A stretch of DNA of 64,000 nt, taken from positions 1,324,831 to 1,388,830 of the forward strand of contig NZ_JBDOQP010000002.1 of assembly GCF_039839275.1 (NCBI RefSeq), read 5' to 3'. The notes under the pieces were generated by a model. That model saw only the letters and a program-made list of their open reading frames with translations, made no database searches and was not told where the DNA came from. Source of the DNA: Aerobium sp039839275 (GTDB lineage: Bacteria; Pseudomonadota; Alphaproteobacteria; Rhizobiales; Rhizobiaceae). Position numbers and translations under genes: made by a program. Shown in pieces: positions 1 through 8,750 of the stretch; positions within the stretch are counted from its first letter, which is position 1; each line of letters starts with the position of its first letter.

Positions 1-1
1 C

Positions 2-412
2 CAGTACGGCGACGCGCGCGAGTCGGTCTTCTACGGCTTTCCGCCGGATGGCGACCTCGCGCCGGTGTGGGAGAGCTTCAGCGCGTTCAACGCGGCCGGT
101 CCGAAGATCGAATGGCGCATCGCCAGGCAGGAGGGGCGTGAGACGCCGTTCGCGACCATTCATCGCTGGTTCGTCAGCACGTCGGTGGTGGATTCGACGA
201 AGACGGAAGTTCTGGTCGTCGAGAAGGTCGGGCAGGTTCACGGCCGGGACGGATGCGCCGTCGGCTATGTCGTTGCGACCGGAAATCCCGATGCCAACGA
301 AATGGCGCGTCGCATCGCAGATACGCAGGCGCGGGATTTCGCCTGCGGCGACCAGCCGGTGATCGACGCAGGCAGCGTGCCGCTTCCCGATTTCGTCCGT
401 TCGGAGAACTGA
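2..412 (+). CDS. C-terminal part of an unidentified protein (5' truncated by window edge)
   Basis: An open frame runs in from the left edge of the window and ends at a TGA at 410-412, giving 136 residues of a C-terminal portion. I do not recognise the family. The visible part alternates short hydrophobic stretches with charged residues, has two Cys residues, and has no obvious membrane segment. A Met at position 65 could be taken as a start, but the frame stays open and protein-like upstream, so the gene most likely begins outside the window. It converges on ppa with only 4 bases between the stops. Function unknown. Confidence 0.6.
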   Translation, partial: QYGDARESVFYGFPPDGDLAPVWESFSAFNAAGPKIEWRIARQEGRETPFATIHRWFVSTSVVDSTKTEVLVVEKVGQVHGRDGCAVGYVVATGNPDANEMARRIADTQARDFACGDQPVIDAGSVPLPDFVRSEN

Positions 413-416
413 AGCC

Positions 417-950
417 TCAGGCTTTCGCCTTCGCGCGTTCGATCGCCTCGACGATCATCTGGCGGGCGGCAGCGGCGTCGCGCCAGTCGCCGATCTTGAC
501 CCACTTGCCGGGTTCCAGATCCTTGTAGTGCTCGAAAAAATGCTCGATCTGCTGCAGCGTGATCTCCGGCAGGTCGGTGTGATTGAAGACGTTCTCGTAG
601 CGGCGCGTCAGCTTCGGCATCGGGACGGCGATGATCTTCTCGTCCTTGCCCGCATTGTCCTCCATCACCAGCACGCCGATCGGGCGCACGTTGATGACGC
701 AGCTCGGCAGTAGCGGGCGCGTGTTGCAGACCAGCACGTCGATGGGGTCGCCGTCCTCGGACAGCGTGTGCGGCACGAAGCCGTAATTGCCCGGATAGGT
801 CATCGGCGTGTAGAGGAAGCGGTCGACGACAAGCGTGCCGGCCTCCTTGTCCATCTCGTACTTGATCGGCTGTCCGCCGACCGGCACCTCGATGATGACG
901 TTGACGTCCTCGGGGGGATTGTTGCCAATGGAGATGGCGTCGATGCGCAT
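417..950 (-). CDS. ppa: Inorganic pyrophosphatase (family I, soluble)
   Basis: Cytoplasmic enzyme that hydrolyses pyrophosphate to two phosphates and so pulls biosynthetic reactions forward. The 177-residue product matches the usual bacterial family I length. The signature DGDPID is at residues 66-71, where the Asp residues bind the metals, and the conserved segment around YPGNYGFVP (residues 52-60) is intact. The ATG start is preceded by an open intergenic gap of about 100 bases to the GNAT gene, so it probably has its own promoter. Identification rests on strong family resemblance along the whole length. Confidence 0.97.
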   Translation of the reverse strand: MRIDAISIGNNPPEDVNVIIEVPVGGQPIKYEMDKEAGTLVVDRFLYTPMTYPGNYGFVPHTLSEDGDPIDVLVCNTRPLLPSCVINVRPIGVLVMEDNAGKDEKIIAVPMPKLTRRYENVFNHTDLPEITLQQIEHFFEHYKDLEPGKWVKIGDWRDAAAARQMIVEAIERAKAKA

Positions 951-1052
951 GGGCTTGGTTCCTGATCTGGCTGCGGCTTTCGAGCGCTGCGGATATACCG
1001 CGCGGCTCGATATTGCAATGCAGCAAGAGGAGGATGTCGCCGGTCGCGGCGA

Positions 1053-1559
1053 TCAGTCCCAGACGAAGGCGACCTTGCGCAATGCCTTCTGGTCGAACAC
1101 TTCGACACCCTCGGCGACGTCCCGGCCGCCAGAACCTTCGTAGAAGGCGAGGGCATTGCCATTTTCTTCCAGCGCCCAGACGACCAGGCCCGCAAGGCCA
1201 TGGTCGGCGAGCTTCTGACGCGCGGCAGCGAACAGACGCGTTCCGAGGCCGATGCCCTGATATTCCGGCTGCACGTAGAGCTCGTAGATTTCGCCCTGTT
1301 GCGGCAGTTCGCGCGCCCGGTTGCGCCCGAGGGTCGCGTAACCGACAACCTCGCCGCCGATTTCGACCACGAGCACACTGGCAGCGCGGCGGATCGCGTC
1401 GGCCCACCACTTCCTGCCGCGACGGTTGATCATCCCCGTCAGCGCCTTGTGCGGGATGATGCCGGCATAGGCTCCCTGCCACGCGTCATGATGCACGTCG
1501 GCGATCGCATCCGCGTCGCTTGCCTGTGCCCGTCTGATATCGACCGTGATCGTCTTCAT
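1053..1559 (-). CDS. GNAT family N-acetyltransferase
   Basis: The 168-residue product has the GCN5-related acetyltransferase layout: a beta/alpha start, then YELYVQPEYQGIGLG (about residues 92-106), which carries the acetyl-CoA pyrophosphate-binding Q/R-x-x-G-x-G/A signature, and an Asn/Phe/Tyr-containing segment (NALAFYE) typical of motif B. It would transfer an acetyl group from acetyl-CoA to an amine of an unknown substrate. It is a single gene upstream of ppa on the same strand, with about 100 bases between them. The substrate cannot be told from the sequence. Confidence 0.88.
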   Translation of the reverse strand: MKTITVDIRRAQASDADAIADVHHDAWQGAYAGIIPHKALTGMINRRGRKWWADAIRRAASVLVVEIGGEVVGYATLGRNRARELPQQGEIYELYVQPEYQGIGLGTRLFAAARQKLADHGLAGLVVWALEENGNALAFYEGSGGRDVAEGVEVFDQKALRKVAFVWD

Positions 1560-1580
1560 GATTTGTTAAGCATAATATCA

Positions 1581-1605
1581 GGTTTGTGCTGCGGCAAGCA
1601 CAACC
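1581..1605. promoter_or_regulatory. Imperfect inverted repeat in a divergent intergenic region
   Basis: GGTTTGTGCT (1581-1590) and AGCACAACC (1597-1605) are complementary apart from one bulged T, with a 6-base spacer. It sits between the divergent GNAT gene and the small membrane protein gene. It could be an operator or an mRNA stem-loop. No T-run follows, so it is not a convincing terminator. Confidence 0.3.
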
Positions 1606-1689
1606 GGCCTTCGCGCTCGATTGCGCACAGAACGGCGCTTGGCGCGGGGCCCGGCGGTGGCTAAGGTCAGCCGCATCAGTGAGGCGGGT

Positions 1690-1920
1690 ATGAGCCGAGA
1701 CAGCGAAAATCAGGCCGAATCGAAACGAATCATCGGGCGTGTCGGTGCCGAGACCGAGGCGTCGATGGTGCGACGTGTCCAGGATCACATGGCCGGAAAG
1801 GACGCCGACGAGCGTGACTGGGCGGAGCTGTGGGGTACCCGCATCGGCCGCTGGCTCGGTCTGGTGCTGCTCGCCTACCTCCTCTTCGTGCTGGTCCGTT
1901 TCGTCGTGGAAGGCGGCTGA
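1690..1920 (+). CDS. Small single-pass membrane protein, unknown function
   Basis: The 76-residue product has a charged, soluble N-terminal part (about residues 1-52, rich in Glu/Asp/Arg) and one C-terminal membrane segment (about residues 54-71, Leu/Val-rich), ending in VEGG. I chose the ATG at 1690 because GAGG lies just upstream (1681-1684) and the region before it reads as non-coding. It is followed after 4 bases by pdxY and is probably co-transcribed with it. I do not recognise a named family. The charged head and tail anchor would suit a small inner-membrane adaptor. Confidence 0.6.
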   Translation: MSRDSENQAESKRIIGRVGAETEASMVRRVQDHMAGKDADERDWAELWGTRIGRWLGLVLLAYLLFVLVRFVVEGG

Positions 1921-1924
1921 ACCG

Positions 1925-2806
1925 ATGACCGGGGAACAACGCGCGGCGCCGGGCGCCGTCATCGTCATTTCTAGCCATGTCGTGCGCGGTACGGTGGGAA
2001 ACCGGGCTGCGGTCTTCGCATTGGAACATCTGGGCCATCGGGTGTGGGCGGTGCCGACCGTGACCCTGCCGTGGCATCCTGGGCACGGGCGCGCGACGCG
2101 GATCGTTCCGCCATCCGACCAATTCGCCGCTTTGTTGCAGGATCTGGGCAGGGCGCCCTGGCTCGACGAGGTCGATGCGGTGCTCACTGGCTATCTGGGC
2201 GACGCTGAGCAGGCCGTGGCGGTCGCAGAACTGGTGGATGCGGTCAAAACGCGCAATCCCGACGCGCTCTATCTGTGCGATCCGGTCATGGGCGATGTAG
2301 ACGGACTCTACGTGCCGGAGGCAACCGCGGCGGCGATGCGCGACGTGCTTCTGCCGGCCGCCGATATCGCGACGCCCAACCGCTTCGAACTGGAATGGCT
2401 CGCGGGAAAGGAGCTGGCCGACAATGCGGCGCTGTCGCGCGCGGCGTCAGAACTGGCGGCGGAGACGGTGCTCGTCACCTCGGCGCATGCGATGATGGCC
2501 GGATCGATCGGCAACCTTCTGGTGACGCCTCGCGAGGTGCTTTTGGCCGAACATAGGGCGATTGCCAACCCGCCCAACGGCACCGGCGATCTCGCCTCGG
2601 CATTGTTTCTCGCGCGCCGGCTGCAGGGCATGGCGACCGAAAAGGCGCTGCAGATGACGGCGGCCGCGGTCTTCGAAGTGGTGGCGCGCGCCGTCAAGCG
2701 GGGCTCGGACGAACTGATGCTGGAAACCGACGCGCAGAGCCTGAGCCATCCGATGGCGATGGTGCAGACACGCCGTCTCGTGACGCCCGGCGGCAGGCAC
2801 GCGTGA
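1925..2806 (+). CDS. pdxY: Pyridoxal kinase (PfkB/ribokinase-like)
   Basis: ATP-dependent kinase of the vitamin B6 salvage pathway, phosphorylating pyridoxal to PLP. The 293-residue product has the family start SSHVVRGTVGNRAAVFALE (residues 17-35), LCDPVMGD in the middle, TPNRFELEWL, and the catalytic GTGD with its anion hole near residue 220. The ATG at 1925 directly follows the stop of the small membrane protein, which favours it over an in-frame start further upstream. Its stop overlaps the GTG of the DUF429 gene by 4 bases, implying translational coupling. Confidence 0.93.
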   Translation: MTGEQRAAPGAVIVISSHVVRGTVGNRAAVFALEHLGHRVWAVPTVTLPWHPGHGRATRIVPPSDQFAALLQDLGRAPWLDEVDAVLTGYLGDAEQAVAVAELVDAVKTRNPDALYLCDPVMGDVDGLYVPEATAAAMRDVLLPAADIATPNRFELEWLAGKELADNAALSRAASELAAETVLVTSAHAMMAGSIGNLLVTPREVLLAEHRAIANPPNGTGDLASALFLARRLQGMATEKALQMTAAAVFEVVARAVKRGSDELMLETDAQSLSHPMAMVQTRRLVTPGGRHA

Positions 2807-3561
2807 CGGTCTGCGCCGGCGTGGATGGCTGCAAGGCCGGCTGGGTCGCGGCCATTCGCGACACCGATGGCACGTTGCGCGCGCAGGTGGTCGCCACGCT
2901 TGAAACGCTCGTCGAGCAGTTGCCGGACGACGCCGTCATCGCGGTCGACATGCCGATCGGCTTGCCCGAACGCGTCGGCAAGGGAGGCAGGGGACCTGAA
3001 GCCCTGGTGCGCCGTCAGCTCAGCGCCCGGCAGTCCAGCGTGTTCTCGATACCGTCGCGCGCCGCGGTCCACGCTGAGCCAGGTCCATTCGCCTCGATCG
3101 AGGAGTGGTATGCCGCCCATCGGCGGGCCAGCGACGTGGCGCGCCGCACATCGGAGCCACCGCGCGGCGTGTCGATACAGGCGTTCGGCATCTTCTCGAA
3201 GATACGGGAGATCGATGATTTGCTGGTGCGGCGTCCAGGGCTGCGCCGGCGCGTGGTCGAATCGCATCCCGAAGTCGCCTTCTGGCGCGCCAACGGCAGC
3301 GTCGCGATGAGCCTGCCGAAGAAGATCAAGGGCCGCGTCAATCAGGCCGGAATGGACGAGAGACGTGCCCTGCTGGTCAGAAGCGGCCTGGACGCGCCAT
3401 TCGTCACCGCGGCCCGGCCGCGCGGCGCAGCCGACGACGATTTTCTGGACGCCTGCGCGGTGCTGCTCGTTGCCGAGGCGTATGCGCGGGGGTCGGCGAT
3501 CTGCTTTCCCGATCCGCCTCTCGCCGACGCACGGGGCATACCGATTGCGATCTGGGCGTAG
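2803..3561 (+). CDS. DUF429 protein (predicted RNase H-like nuclease fold)
   Basis: The 252-residue product begins with a GTG that overlaps the pdxY stop (GTGA). It shows the DUF429 pattern: an N-terminal GVDGCKAGWVAA resembling the first strand of an RNase H-like fold, a VDMPIGLP segment with an acidic residue, and a C-terminal DDDFLDACAVLLVAE block. These acidic positions are consistent with a metal-dependent nuclease-like site, but no member that I can name has a proven role. The 4-base overlap suggests a two-gene unit with pdxY. Confidence 0.85.
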   Translation: MTVCAGVDGCKAGWVAAIRDTDGTLRAQVVATLETLVEQLPDDAVIAVDMPIGLPERVGKGGRGPEALVRRQLSARQSSVFSIPSRAAVHAEPGPFASIEEWYAAHRRASDVARRTSEPPRGVSIQAFGIFSKIREIDDLLVRRPGLRRRVVESHPEVAFWRANGSVAMSLPKKIKGRVNQAGMDERRALLVRSGLDAPFVTAARPRGAADDDFLDACAVLLVAEAYARGSAICFPDPPLADARGIPIAIWA

Positions 3562-3632
3562 CTGTGACTGGACCAGACGGCACGGCACGAACGCGATTGC
3601 ACAAGCGCCGCTTTGGAGCTACTGGCAAGGTC

Positions 3633-4277
3633 ATGACGCATCTGCCTGAAAGACTGATCGACGGCTATCGTGCCTTCATGGATGGACGCTATGCCTCCGA
3701 GCGCGAACGCTACCGCACCCTGGCAAAAGACGGCCAGACCCCCGAGACGATGGTCATCGCCTGCTGCGACTCCCGCGCCGCGCCAGAGACGATCTTCGAC
3801 TGCGGCCCCGGCGAACTCTTCGTCGTGCGCAACGTCGCCAACCTCGTCCCGCCCTACGAGCCGGACGGCAAGCATCACTCGACCTCTGCGGCCCTCGAAT
3901 TCGCGGTACAAAGCCTGAAGGTCAAGCATATCGTGGTGCTCGGCCATGGTCGCTGCGGGGGCATCCGCGCGGCTCTCGACCCGACGGCGGCGCCGCTGTC
4001 GCCGGGCGACTTCATCGGCAAGTGGATGGGGCTGGTGGCCCCGGCCGCTGAAACGGTGGTCGCCAACACGATGATGACGACGGCGGAGCGCCAGACCGCG
4101 CTCGAGCGCATTTCGATCCGCTATTCGATCGCCAATCTGCGCTCGTTTCCCTGCGTGTCCATTCTTGAGCGCAAGGAGCGGCTGACGCTGCATGGCGCCT
4201 GGTTCGACATATCGAGCGGTGAACTGTGGACGATGGATCCGGCCACCGGCGATTTCGAGCGGCCGGAAATCGTCTAG
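3633..4277 (+). CDS. Beta-class carbonic anhydrase
   Basis: Zinc enzyme interconverting CO2 and bicarbonate in the cytoplasm. In the 214-residue product the zinc-site motifs are complete: C44-x-D46-S47-R48 and H105-x-x-C108 in GHGRCGG. The ATG at 3633 gives the MTHLPERL start normal for alphaproteobacterial members. A longer open frame from 3564 exists, but the extra residues look unlike the family. It follows the DUF429 gene by 71 bases, and its TAG abuts the TAG of the convergent MFS gene. Confidence 0.94.
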   Translation: MTHLPERLIDGYRAFMDGRYASERERYRTLAKDGQTPETMVIACCDSRAAPETIFDCGPGELFVVRNVANLVPPYEPDGKHHSTSAALEFAVQSLKVKHIVVLGHGRCGGIRAALDPTAAPLSPGDFIGKWMGLVAPAAETVVANTMMTTAERQTALERISIRYSIANLRSFPCVSILERKERLTLHGAWFDISSGELWTMDPATGDFERPEIV

Positions 4278-5546
4278 CTATTCGGCCGGCGGCGTCGTCT
4301 CCGGGGCGCGGGCGAGCACAACGTTGGCCATCGCCGGCTCGGGCAGCAGTCGCCACCAGATCCAGAAGACAATCGCGGAAAAGCCTAGCGCCGGCACCAC
4401 GGTCGCGAGTGCAATCACCGGATCGAGGAAGAAGCCGGCCAGCAGGCCTCCGAGGAGACCACCACCCATCTGGAGAAAGCCGCTGAGCGCGGCCGCTGCG
4501 CCGGCTATGTGGGGAAACGGCGCGAGCGACGCCGTCGACATCGCGGGCATCAGGAAGGCCGCGCCGAAAGCATAAAGCGCCACCGGCACCATGACCGACA
4601 GGAAGGTCGGTTCGGCGACCCTGAGCGCGATGGCGAGCGCCGCGCTGCCAATCGCGATGAAGACGATGCCGACCGGCATGATGCGGTAGGCGCCGTAGGG
4701 TCCCATCAGGCGCCGTACCACGAGGTTGCCGCCGAAGAACGAGAAGGACTGCATCAGCATGCCGAGGCCGAACGCCGTCGGCGACAGTCCTATGCGGTTC
4801 ATGAGGATGAAAGGCAGGATGACGGCCAACGTATAGAAGGCGCCGATCGCGCCGCCGAGCACCAGCGCCGAAGACATGAAGTAGCTGCTCTTGAAGAGCT
4901 GGCCGTACGATCGCACGAGCGCCAGCGGCCTGATGCGCGAGAGGTCTCGCTCCACCGTCTCGACCATGGCGAACTGCACGCCGAGCATGATGACGATGCC
5001 GAAGATCAGCATAAGCACGAAGATCGCGTGCCAGCCGAGGAACTCCATCGTCACGCCGCCGAGAGTGGGCGCGAAGGCAGGACCAATACCCAGGATCAGG
5101 CCGATCAGGTTCATGATCCGCGCGGAACTCTCATTGGTGAAGAGGTCGCGCACGATAGCGCGCGAAATCGCCACGCCGACGGCCGCTCCAACACCCTGGA
5201 GGAACCGCGCCGCAATCAAAACCTCGATTGTCGGGGCCACAACGGCAAGGGCGCTGGCGATCAGATAGATGCCCATGAATGCCTGAGCAATCGGCTTGCG
5301 GCCGAAGCCGTCCGACAGCGGACCGCAAACGAGCTGGGCCAGGGCAAAGCCTGCGAAGTAAAGCGACAGCGTCAGCTTGACCACGGCGTCCGTGGTGCCG
5401 AAAGCATGGGCGATCTCCGGCATTGCCGGGGTGAAGAGGGACATCGAGATCGGACCGACACCAACGAGCAGGGCGCCGATGATGCCAACCCGGCGCTCGC
5501 TCATCACGGGAGCCGCGGGGTGGGGCGTGGGCGGTTGCATGTTCAT
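4278..5546 (-). CDS. MFS multidrug efflux transporter, Bcr/CflA family
   Basis: The 422-residue protein has about 12 predicted membrane segments and the MFS motif A in the first cytoplasmic loop (LVCGPLSDGFGRKP), with a second repeat half after about residue 210. It is a proton-driven drug exporter by family. The ATG at 5546 overlaps the TGA of the marR gene in an ATGA arrangement, so I prefer it to the start at 5570. The tight coupling to a MarR regulator suggests induction by the exported compound. Confidence 0.9.
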   Translation of the reverse strand: MNMQPPTPHPAAPVMSERRVGIIGALLVGVGPISMSLFTPAMPEIAHAFGTTDAVVKLTLSLYFAGFALAQLVCGPLSDGFGRKPIAQAFMGIYLIASALAVVAPTIEVLIAARFLQGVGAAVGVAISRAIVRDLFTNESSARIMNLIGLILGIGPAFAPTLGGVTMEFLGWHAIFVLMLIFGIVIMLGVQFAMVETVERDLSRIRPLALVRSYGQLFKSSYFMSSALVLGGAIGAFYTLAVILPFILMNRIGLSPTAFGLGMLMQSFSFFGGNLVVRRLMGPYGAYRIMPVGIVFIAIGSAALAIALRVAEPTFLSVMVPVALYAFGAAFLMPAMSTASLAPFPHIAGAAAALSGFLQMGGGLLGGLLAGFFLDPVIALATVVPALGFSAIVFWIWWRLLPEPAMANVVLARAPETTPPAE

Positions 5547-6016
5547 GCGGCCGCACTCCCCTTGGAGCATTCCGGGCGCAACTCGATGAGCCTTGTGCGG
5601 ATCTCCTTCAGGCCGTCCCGGATTTCCTCGATGAGCTGTGGTGCCAGTGTCGCGGAGATGTCCTCGCGCAGTTCGGTGCCGATGCGTCCGATCGCTTCGA
5701 GCACGGCATGCGCTTCATCGGTGACCTGCACCAGCTTGGCGCGGCGGTCGGTGGGGTCAGCTTCGCGACGCACCAGCCCGCGCGCCTCCAGCCGATCGAG
5801 ATAGGTGGACAAGGTCATCGGTTCGACGCCCATGCGATCGGCCAGGGCGCCTTGCCTGATGGCGCCGGCGCGCGCGGCGCTGACGAGTGCGCGCGCTTCG
5901 CCGGGTGTCAAGCCCATGCCGGCATCGCTGGTGCGGCGATCGAATTCGGCGCGCAGCAGGCGCGCGACGTCGGAGATCAGGAAACTGATCGTGTCTGGAT
6001 CGAAACGGGGGGTCAT
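5543..6016 (-). CDS. MarR family transcriptional regulator
   Basis: The 157-residue product has a winged helix-turn-helix: recognition region about residues 55-80 (GALADRMGVEPMTLSTYLDRLE), then wing residues DPTDRRAKL, flanked by N- and C-terminal dimerisation helices. By analogy it represses its own operon with the downstream MFS pump and is released by a small ligand. The stop overlaps the pump's start by 4 bases. An inverted repeat lies directly upstream. Confidence 0.92.
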   Translation of the reverse strand: MTPRFDPDTISFLISDVARLLRAEFDRRTSDAGMGLTPGEARALVSAARAGAIRQGALADRMGVEPMTLSTYLDRLEARGLVRREADPTDRRAKLVQVTDEAHAVLEAIGRIGTELREDISATLAPQLIEEIRDGLKEIRTRLIELRPECSKGSAAA

Positions 6017-6018
6017 TG

Positions 6019-6049
6019 GTAAGTCAGCCTTATTATCAGCGCTACTTAC
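6019..6049. promoter_or_regulatory. Candidate MarR operator
   Basis: GTAAGT (6019-6024) and ACTTAC (6044-6049) form an inverted repeat directly upstream of the marR ATG, within the 132-base gap to the divergent peptidase gene. The location suits autoregulation, and possibly effects on the divergent gene. Assignment is inferred from position. Confidence 0.45.
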
Positions 6050-6148
6050 TTATTCGTGGTTTGCGCGTCAAGACGGGCGCTGCCCGTTGCTTCCTCCGGC
6101 GGCCATGCCTAAATCTCGCCGGTACCGCATTGCCATCCGGAGTTCTCC

Positions 6149-8200
6149 ATGTCAGCAGCCATCGATATCGCCCACCACCCGCTTACGCACTGGACGGGGC
6201 CGCTCGGACTTCCGGCATTCGACGCGATCACGGACGACCAGTTCGCCGCGGTGTTCGACGCCGCCCTGGCCGCGCATGTGACGGAGATCGACGCGATCGC
6301 CGACAATGCGGCGGCGCCGACCATCGAAAACACGCTCCAGGCTCTGGAACTGTCGGGCGATGCGCTGGGACGGGTCTCGGCGATCTTCTGGTGCCGCGCC
6401 GGGGCGCACACCAATCCGGCGATCCAGGCGCTGGAGAGGGACATTGCACCGAAGATGTCGCGGCATTTTTCCGCGCTCTACATGAACGAGGCGCTGTTTG
6501 CACGGATCGACGCGCTTTACGCGGGCAGCGACGCTCTCGGTCTGGATACCGAGACGTCACGGGTATTGGAAAAGACCTGGAAGCGGTTCGTCAAGGCCGG
6601 CGCGAAGCTGTCGCCGGAAGACAAGCAGCGGCTCGCCGCGATCGGCGAAAGGCTGGCGTCGCTCGGTGCGCAGTTCGGCCAGAACGTGCTGGCCGACGAA
6701 GCGGGGTGGTCGCTGTTCCTCGACGAGGGCGACGATCTCGCCGGTCTTCCGGAATTCCTGAAAGATGCCATGGCGGAGGCTGCGGCGTCGCGCGGACAGG
6801 AAGGTCGGTACGCCGTCACGCTCTCGCGTTCCATCATCGAGCCGTTCCTCACCTTCTCGGCGCGGCCGGAGCTGCGCGCGCAAGCGCATCAAGCATTCAC
6901 CAAGCGAGGCGAGAACGGCGGCGAAACCGACAATTCCGCACTGGTGAAGGAGACGCTGGCGCTGCGGGCGGAGCGAGCCAGATTGCTCGGCTATGAGAGC
7001 TTCGCCGCGTTCAAGCTCGACGACACCATGGCGAAGACGCCACAGGCGGTGATGGCGCTGCTGGAGCCTGTATGGGACAAGGCCCGCGCCAAGGCCGCAG
7101 CCGACAAGACGGAGCTGGAACGCATCGCGCTCGCCGCTGGAAGCAACGAAAAGATCGCGGCGGCCGACTGGCGCTTCTGGCAGGAAAAGCTGCGGGCGCA
7201 GAAATACGCCTTCGACGAGGCCGAGTTGAAGCCCTACCTGCAGCTCGACCGCATCATCGCCGCCTGCTTCGATGTCGCCGGCCGCCTGTTTGGGCTCGTC
7301 TTCGAGGAGAAGCCCGGCATCGCCGCGTGGCATGAGGACGTGCGCGTCTTCGCGGTGAAGAATGCCGACGGTTCGCACCGCGCGACGTTCCTGGCGGACT
7401 ATTTCAACCGGTCTTCCAAGCGATCCGGCGCGTGGATGAGTTCGCTGGAAAGTGGACACAGGCTGGGCAAGGGCGCGTCGCCGATCATCTACAATGTCAT
7501 GAACTTCGCCAAACCGCCCAAGGGACAGCCGGCGCTTCTGTCGATGGACGATGCACGGACGCTGTTCCACGAATTCGGCCACGCGCTGCACGGCATGCTA
7601 AGCGAAGCGACGTGGCCTTCCGTGTCGGGCACGGCGGTATCGCGTGACTTCGTCGAGCTTCCCTCGCAGCTCTACGAGCATTGGCTGACCGTGCCGGAAA
7701 TCCTCGAAAAGCACGCGTTGCACTACAGGACCGGAGAAGCGATGCCCCGCGCATTGCTCGACAAGATGTTGGCGGCACGGACGTTCAATGCCGGTTTCGC
7801 CACCGTCGAGTTCACGGCGTCGGCGCTCGTCGACATGGCGTATCACTCGCAGGCCGACGCGCCGGAAGATCCGCTGCTTTTCGAAGCCGAGACGCTGGCC
7901 AAGCTGTCGATGCCGGCAGAGATCGCCATGCGTCATCGCACGCCGCACTTCCTGCACGTGTTCTCGGGAGACGGTTATTCGGCCGGCTACTATTCGTACA
8001 TGTGGTCAGAGGTTCTCGATGCCGACGCTTTCGCCGCTTTCGAGGAAACCGGCGACGTTTTCGATGCGGCGACTGCCGAAAGGCTCAGAGCCAACATCTA
8101 TGCAGCAGGAGGGACGAAGGATCCCGTGGATCTCTATACGGCTTACCGCGGAAAGATGCCGTCACCGGAAGCAATGATGGAAAAGCGCGGCCTGGCCTGA
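6149..8200 (+). CDS. dcp: M3 family metallopeptidase, peptidyl-dipeptidase Dcp type
   Basis: Zinc oligopeptidase that degrades short peptides, most likely releasing C-terminal dipeptides. The 683 residues equal the usual Dcp length. The zinc motif HEFGH is at residues 474-478, followed by the SGTAVSRDFVELPSQLYEHW block. RDFVE...EHW is closer to Dcp than to oligopeptidase A (PrlC), where the corresponding segment differs. A C-terminal YSAGYYSYMWSEVLDADAF block completes the catalytic domain. No signal peptide is seen, so it is probably cytoplasmic. It is divergent from marR. Confidence 0.93.
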   Translation: MSAAIDIAHHPLTHWTGPLGLPAFDAITDDQFAAVFDAALAAHVTEIDAIADNAAAPTIENTLQALELSGDALGRVSAIFWCRAGAHTNPAIQALERDIAPKMSRHFSALYMNEALFARIDALYAGSDALGLDTETSRVLEKTWKRFVKAGAKLSPEDKQRLAAIGERLASLGAQFGQNVLADEAGWSLFLDEGDDLAGLPEFLKDAMAEAAASRGQEGRYAVTLSRSIIEPFLTFSARPELRAQAHQAFTKRGENGGETDNSALVKETLALRAERARLLGYESFAAFKLDDTMAKTPQAVMALLEPVWDKARAKAAADKTELERIALAAGSNEKIAAADWRFWQEKLRAQKYAFDEAELKPYLQLDRIIAACFDVAGRLFGLVFEEKPGIAAWHEDVRVFAVKNADGSHRATFLADYFNRSSKRSGAWMSSLESGHRLGKGASPIIYNVMNFAKPPKGQPALLSMDDARTLFHEFGHALHGMLSEATWPSVSGTAVSRDFVELPSQLYEHWLTVPEILEKHALHYRTGEAMPRALLDKMLAARTFNAGFATVEFTASALVDMAYHSQADAPEDPLLFEAETLAKLSMPAEIAMRHRTPHFLHVFSGDGYSAGYYSYMWSEVLDADAFAAFEETGDVFDAATAERLRANIYAAGGTKDPVDLYTAYRGKMPSPEAMMEKRGLA

Positions 8201-8210
8201 GCTGCAAGGC

Positions 8211-8456
8211 CTAGCAGGCGGGAAGATCGCCTCGGCGCGCGGGATCGGCGCAGGCCGGTACCGCGCCCTTGTCAGGACGGGGCCCGGTTACGGCGGCATA
8301 GTCGACACCGTCATTGCTGGGCTCGAAGGCTTCGTCCGAAACGACCATCCGATCCACGCTGACCAGCGACGGGGCGGAAAACGCCGCCCCCAGGCCCAGT
8401 CCCAGCGGGACGGCGGCCATGGCCACAAAACGGAAGATCGTTCTCGGGAAGGGCAT
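8211..8456 (-). CDS. Small exported protein, unknown function
   Basis: The 81-residue product begins with a basic-hydrophobic stretch (residues 1-28, MPFPRTIFRF then a Val/Ala/Gly-rich core) that looks like a secretion signal or membrane anchor. A short polar region follows, with two Cys in the last 15 residues (ACADP and PAC at the end) that could form a disulfide in the periplasm. It converges on the peptidase gene with 10 bases between them. No family recognised. The composition and codon use look genuine. Confidence 0.55.
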   Translation of the reverse strand: MPFPRTIFRFVAMAAVPLGLGLGAAFSAPSLVSVDRMVVSDEAFEPSNDGVDYAAVTGPRPDKGAVPACADPARRGDLPAC

Positions 8457-8541
8457 TCGTTCCTCGTTGCCTATCGTGCGCCAATCTAACGCGCGACCGT
8501 TAACAAGGTTTCAATTGGGGAGAAATTTTGTGCGAACGGCC

Positions 8542-8557
8542 CCGGAGCGAGCTCCGG
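8542..8557. other. GC-rich hairpin in a 380-base intergenic stretch
   Basis: CCGGAGC (8542-8548) and GCTCCGG (8551-8557) pair with a 2-base loop and extend outward with partial pairing. No T-run follows. The 8457-8836 stretch has no long gene. It holds this hairpin, a possible tiny ORF (8667-8729), a palindrome (8751-8766) and presumably the typA promoter. Confidence 0.3.
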
Positions 8558-8666
8558 AGCCGTCGTGCGGCGTGCGTCGACCCCCCGGTCCTCGACGCGC
8601 CTGCAAGGTCTTAGCCTCTGTCCGCTACGCATTCTGACGCGGCGTCAGCAATGGAGGAAAGGGGTC

Positions 8667-8729
8667 ATGGAGTCTAAAATCGATCAACGGACTGTTCACC
8701 GAATGGAGACAGTGGACCACAGCGAGTAG
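8667..8729 (+). CDS. Possible 20-residue small ORF upstream of typA
   Basis: An ATG at 8667 preceded by GGAGG (8653-8657, 9-base spacing) opens a 20-codon frame ending in TAG at 8727-8729. The peptide is hydrophilic (starts MESKIDQRTV) without a membrane segment. It lies 107 bases before typA on the same strand, so it could be a leader peptide or a chance frame. Only the ribosome site supports it. Confidence 0.25.
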   Translation: MESKIDQRTVHRMETVDHSE

Positions 8730-8750
8730 AACGACCACGCGCAAGGCCCC

